Positions 61,101 to 64,000 of a stretch of DNA of 64,000 nt are shown here, piece after piece (positions within the stretch are counted from its first letter, which is position 1; the number at the start of each line of letters is the position of its first letter). Source of the DNA: Lutraria lutraria. Taxonomy: Eukaryota; Mollusca; Bivalvia; Venerida; Mactridae. The stretch lies in assembly GCA_964023205.1 (NCBI GenBank), contig OZ026845.1, forward strand, positions 1,498,001 through 1,562,000. The letters are read 5' to 3'. The translations under genes and the position numbers were made by a program. The notes beneath the pieces were generated by a model, which did no database searches, was not told where the DNA came from, and worked only from the letters and a program-made list of their open reading frames with translations.

Positions 61101-64000
61101 TGTGAGTTTGTAGTGATATCATCAAATCCTGGAGAAAACAGATACAGCTATACTAAGCCACATACTAAGACTACAAAAACAAGTCATGTTGAGGATTATC
61201 ATTTTTGTTTCAGTGAGTTAAAGTCCCATAATCATATACATTTATCGGTTGTAATAGTTTCTGTTTATTCTATAATAGAGGAATCCGGTGTGTTTTCCTC
61301 CCGTGAGTACTTAATAGCAAGAAAAAATGTTTCCAAAAACACTATCGTATTTTTTTTCAATATCATTGAAATAAATACTATTTATAGAACAGCTGTGTTT
61401 TACTGCAGTCATGCTATACACATGGCATGAAGTGACGTCACGCCCTCTATATATTTCAAGTTTACAAAAGCAAAATTCACAGCGAAATGAGTGTTTTTAG
61501 AAGAAAAAGGGCTTGTTTCGTCGGTAATAATTATCCTGGGATAATATCAGCAATTGTTTGTTCTTTGCATATATTTTTTATAGCAAAAAGCTAATGGGAC
61601 TGTAATGCCATTTATCAAGGATATTTCAGTTGTAAATCGCAGCCAGTTCACAAGTAACAAGGAGCCAGCAATTTCTCAACATAATCAGGAATTCAACATT
61701 TCTGTCATTTTTTTTTAAAAAAAGGGTAAGATTGGCTGAGACAAAGAACTGAACCAGGATTGCTGGTAGGGCCAAAAACTTGTCTTTTATAATCAAACAT
61801 TTGAGAGAATGCCAGGTACAATGCAAGTCTAATAGTTGGTATGTTGGATTTTGATGTAAGAAAATTTTGGGCCACCACTAAAAAAGGGTCTGTTGAGTAA
61901 CTGTAAACATTATTATCTGACTTCTAGTCGAAATATAAAACATAATTATACAGTAGTACAGTCCCATCCAACATTTCAACTTTAAACAAGAGGGCCATGA
62001 TGGCCCTATAAATGCTCACCAGGAGAAAAGGTCATTTGGAGATTAACATTGTTGAAGTTTTCTATACGAGTCTAAGTAAGATCAAGTGACCCATCTGAGC
62101 CGTTTTTTATCCCATGGCCATTATATGAACAGATTTAAAAGAGGTCCATTAGACAAAGCTAGATACCAAATATCTTAGCTCTAGGCCTTGTGGTTTCAGA
62201 CAAGAAGATTTTTTAAGTTTTTTAAATTTGTTGCCATAGCAACCAGAATTTTTAATGAAATTTAATTTTTTGAACAACTTTGAAAGGGGACCACCCAAGG
62301 ATCATTCCAGCCAAGTTTGGTTGCAATCGGCATAGCGGTGTAGGAGGAGGTGTTGTTTTAAGTAAACATGGACGCCACGTATTCGTAACGACGCACGATG
62401 GACGCAGGGCGATCACAAAAGCTCACCCTGAGCACATTCGTGCTCTGGTGAGCTAAAAAAGGTTCTCATAATTTTGTAAAATGTCAGTGAGTTGCTTTCA
62501 AAAAAGCATATTTTACAATTTGTAATTTAACTAACCAGCCCTGGTTTTATTAACTGAAATACAATTATAAAACAAAACATCACATTAATGAACACCTCTT
62601 GTATTTAATTATACATTGCTAACAAACCTGAGGTGAATTGGTAGATGGTTCCTCTCCTGACTTGGTTCTTAATACTCGAGCCAGACCTCGTCCGAGTAAG
62701 CGGACCAATGAGTTTCTCTCCCTGAATCCAACATCGGGTCGTATTGAAACACCTTCGTAATATCTACCGAGACGATCAAATAGTCGAGTAAAAGAGTTTC
62801 TGGCGGCGTTAACAACAGCTCTAGATTCCACAGCACCAACTGGAATAATAAACATCAACATTGCTCTATTTTATCAAAATGTAACTTCAATATACAGTAA
62901 AATCTGTGAACAAAGGTAATCCTTGGGTAATACACAATGCAGCCTTTATTGATATATGGCCTTTATTCTGGCTCAGTTTGTTTCGAATAATCAATGTCAG
63001 TTTTTCAAAGAATGGCCTTCACTCACAGGGTGGCCTTCACTCACAGGGTGGCCTTCACTCACAGGGTGGCCTTTATTCAGAGGTGGCTGCAAACACAGGA
63101 TTGACTGTAACTGCAGAACATTTACTCCAATAGACAATGGTTTTATATATACACTAAATGTGAGCAAATAATCATTCATGAATCACACATAACCCTACAG
63201 TGACATTTATGCAAATTTGCAATTCCCTTAATAAAACAATACAGAGTTATGTCCCTTTAACAAAACTCTACAAACCTTTCTCCTTTCCTTTGATTTGACT
63301 GACTGTCTCCATAAGTTCACTAGTGCTAGATGTCAGTGTATGTAAGAGTTCAGTGCTGGTCAGCCATGGTAGTAATCCTGATTCTCCTGGACCTTGTTTT
63401 TCTCTGTAACTGTCCTCATCTAAAGCGCAATCCAGATATACAAACATCAATATACAGAATTACTTATATCATAAAAATAGGTACATCTATCAAATAAAGA
63501 ATATTAAATTAAAGACTAAAAAATAAGACTGGAGGACATGAATGCCTCGGCAGAGTTTTGTAAAAAAGGGGCCATAACTCCTGTAAAAATGTTTGGATTT
63601 TAATGGAAATTGAACTAGACATGTATTTCATTATTAGACACCTTTATGTAAACTATGGAACCACCTTTTTTATTTCCATTGATAAGACTGGATAATTAAT
63701 AATAAATAAAGCATTTGTTTACCAAAACATTAAATGAAGTTTTTAAAGAAACGTCATTGTTCCGCTCACTCACCAGTATCACGGACTGGACGTTCAGCAC
63801 TTCCTGTACACACCAGTATATTGTTCTGTCCAGTGGCTGAGTCATGGGTAACGAATGTACGGACACATGAACGACCTAATGTTCTCAATCGGTTGGCAGC
63901 AATGATAGCTATTGCTCCTTGTCTGAATACAAGAGTTGGCTTCCTTCTCGGAGGAGGTGTCTCCTTCTGTTTACCATTGGTTTTATTCATTTCTGAAGTC
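55128..64000 (-). CDS. Coiled-coil protein, 3' part of gene (12 exons visible, 5' end beyond the window); possibly CCDC171-like
   Basis: Twelve minus-strand exons join with consistent phase into 555 residues plus stop. The order is: a basic Ala-rich stretch (RRKPTLVFRQGAIAIIAANRLRTL, residues about 19-42 of the visible part, split as RRKPTLVFRQGAIAI / IAANRLRTL), a linker with LLPWLTSTELLHTLTSSTSEL, a basic segment (SFTRLFDRLGRYYEG, SLVRLLGRGLARVL), then Leu/Glu-rich coiled coils over five exons, a short segment with FIPKDVGKAGPELIACQ, another helix, and a Ser/Arg-rich tail ending KAGQR. No signal peptide, transmembrane or enzymatic motif is seen, so a cytoplasmic or centrosomal-type structural role is plausible. 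The CCDC171 suggestion rests on general layout only. It converges on gene 1. Confidence 0.82.
55198..57366. other. Last intron of gene 2
   Basis: AT-rich, low CpG. Only a short GATGAT/GCTGCT microsatellite at about 56187-56232 stands out. Confidence 0.6.
57367..57438 (-). CDS. Gene 2 exon, Ser-rich tail
   Basis: Acceptor TTACAG, donor GTAACT. One base completes Arg, then EDSEISFNSTKNRSRL, SSSKKGD, leaving two bases. Confidence 0.85.
57607..57713 (-). CDS. Gene 2 exon, acidic linker
   Basis: Acceptor TTATAG, donor GTATGT. 35 codons plus two bases: FEFAPPAKERFHNGDR, MISEGPSELDFTQGEFRPM. Confidence 0.88.
58143..58286 (-). CDS. Gene 2 exon, coiled coil 5
   Basis: Acceptor TTTAAAG chosen because it is the only nearby AG that keeps phase 0 (the stronger-looking AG a few bases on would shift the frame into a stop); donor GTACAT. 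48 codons: NLVGAFVDSQHYLVSRV, KGMEDEMENSRRHVTLL, KQELSDAVRREHEQ. Confidence 0.8.
58592..58711 (-). CDS. Gene 2 exon, non-coil segment
   Basis: Acceptor ATTTAG, donor GTAAGC. 40 codons, phase 0-0: TKHEVGVKCTGEVSLSKQ, LLNADFIPKDVGKAG, PELIACQ. It interrupts the coiled coil and may be a small folded module. Confidence 0.88.
59392..59446 (-). CDS. Gene 2 exon, short coiled coil 4
   Basis: Acceptor TTACAG, donor GTAAGA. 55 bases; with the two carried bases it encodes KDKEILTTYVKSVENALNR. The phase fits both neighbours, which supports such a short exon. Confidence 0.88.
59625..59882 (+). mobile_element. SINE family D, plus strand, in a gene 2 intron
   Basis: GGCCACGGCCACAGCAG head, GGCAGGTCATAACCTTCC, CTCCACATGTGGAG, GAGAAGTTAGTACTAG and the GTGTTAAACCCAAATAAAT end. 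The B box is decayed (GGATGTGATACTTGG). Confidence 0.75.
59913..60058 (-). CDS. Gene 2 exon, coiled coil 3
   Basis: Acceptor TTGTAG, donor GTAAGT. 48 codons plus two bases: GLAETKLELRRKEQTVR, NKQLASLEGEKESLRNNL, DAEKALRTVA. Confidence 0.92.
60222..60407. mobile_element. TA-flanked MITE related to family 3
   Basis: TACAGTAGAACCCAG at left and a TACTACTGTA end at right; internal TTCTGATACCATGGATTAT-type motifs. Short TIRs of about 10 bases. Confidence 0.55.
60462..60653 (-). CDS. Gene 2 exon, coiled coil 2
   Basis: Acceptor TTCACAG, donor GTAAAT. 64 codons, phase 0-0: GNKYVPMEKFESVCVEL, ALKREEQAQNLLLEQG, ELSSRMDIF, EKEQTLSEAIQ. Confidence 0.92.
60949..61128 (-). CDS. Gene 2 exon, coiled coil 1
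   Basis: Acceptor CTCCAG, donor GTAAGT. Exactly 60 codons, phase 0-0: DLMISLQTHILDFTQRL, then VERRTLLQEVGQLQEEVERL, with clear heptad Leu/Val spacing. Confidence 0.92.
61129..61985. other. Gene 2 intron interval, weak repeat signals
   Basis: No exon seen. TTAAAGTCCCAT (61219 region) and ATGGGACTGTAA (61592 region) are inverted and might bound an element of about 390 bases; a TGACGTCA lies at about 61434. Confidence 0.3.
61986..62457 (+). mobile_element. Bivalve-type interspersed element ending in a GCTCACC/GGTGAGC hairpin
   Basis: Starts AACAAGAGGGCCATGATGG (self-complementary GGGCCATGATGGCCC) and ends with GCTCACC ... GGTGAGCTAAAAA, a stem-loop followed by CTAA. From general knowledge this terminus is abundant in bivalve genomes. 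A 3' hairpin with CTAA recalls Helitron-type ends, but the class is uncertain. Confidence 0.65.
62628..62839 (-). CDS. Gene 2 exon, Arg-rich segment
   Basis: Acceptor TTCCAG, donor GTTTGT. It encodes VGAVESRAVVNAARNSF, TRLFDRLGRYYEGVS, RERNSLVRLLGRGLARVL and ends in phase 0 after SPQ. Markedly CpG-rich compared with the exons at 57-60 kb. Confidence 0.88.
62893..63109. mobile_element. MITE family 2 with internal triplication
   Basis: TACAGTAAAATCTGTG at left and CACAGGATTGACTGTA at right. An 18-base block (TTCACTCACAGGGTGGCC) is repeated three times at 63017-63070. Confidence 0.85.
63276..63419 (-). CDS. Gene 2 exon, acidic/Ser-Thr linker
   Basis: Acceptor CTTTAG, donor GTTTGT. 48 codons: EDSYREKQGPGESGLLPW, LTSTELLHTLTSSTSEL, METVSQIKGKEK. 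Phase 1 at both ends. Confidence 0.85.
63774..64000 (-). CDS. Gene 2, first visible exon (partial)
   Basis: Donor GTGAGTGAG begins at 63773 on the minus strand. The frame is open to the window edge, so the Met at 63990 need not be the start. It encodes a Lys/Arg/Pro-rich lead-in, the GAIAIIAANRLRTLGRS helix and NNILVCTGSAERPVRDT. It leaves one base for the next exon. Confidence 0.85.

Overview
This is a stretch of animal nuclear DNA, most likely from a bivalve mollusc. It is AT-rich, has large introns, and is packed with short non-autonomous repeats: TA-flanked MITEs, tRNA-derived SINEs, fold-back palindromes, and an element ending in the 'GGTGAGCTAAAAA' hairpin that is common in bivalve genomes. 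The Ig-domain gene also has a molluscan lachesin-like look. There is no sign of bacterial operons, CRISPR arrays, rRNA or intact tRNA genes.

Two protein-coding genes can be reconstructed exon by exon, and they converge. Gene 1 (+ strand, 7279-44800, 8 coding exons) encodes a 388-residue GPI-anchored cell-adhesion protein of the lachesin/IgLON type: signal peptide, three Ig domains, a Pro-rich linker and a hydrophobic C-terminal anchor signal. Its 12-codon first exon lies about 280 bases downstream of a CRE plus TATA core-promoter arrangement (6955-7011) and is followed by a 17-kb intron. All introns are phase 1 except intron 2, which is phase 0. Gene 2 (- strand, 64000-55128, 12 exons visible, 5' end outside the window) encodes at least 555 residues: a basic, Ala-rich N-terminal part, several coiled-coil exons and a short basic Ser-rich tail. 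It may be a CCDC171-like protein, but that name is only a hypothesis.

Layout: 1-6950 is intergenic and repeat-rich (a TIR element, a SINE with an internal minisatellite, an 880-bp palindrome, an 800-bp satellite, MITEs). 6955-44800 is gene 1; its introns hold at least five MITE families, three or more SINE families, a decayed PIF/Harbinger transposase, several fold-back elements and minisatellites. 44801-49200 is intergenic with more repeats. 49200-55127 is the tail-to-tail interval, possibly a long 3' UTR of gene 2. 55128-64000 is gene 2.

The main larger-scale signals are two. Three gene 1 exons have a Tc1/mariner-type MITE ending only 21, 26 and 71 bases upstream of the 3' splice site. There is also a sharp change in CpG density near 49.2 kb (about 50 CpG per kb to the left, about 5 per kb to the right by hand count), as expected where a germline-methylated gene body begins. 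I did not find a previously undescribed gene system; the novelty is in the repeats and how they sit against the genes.
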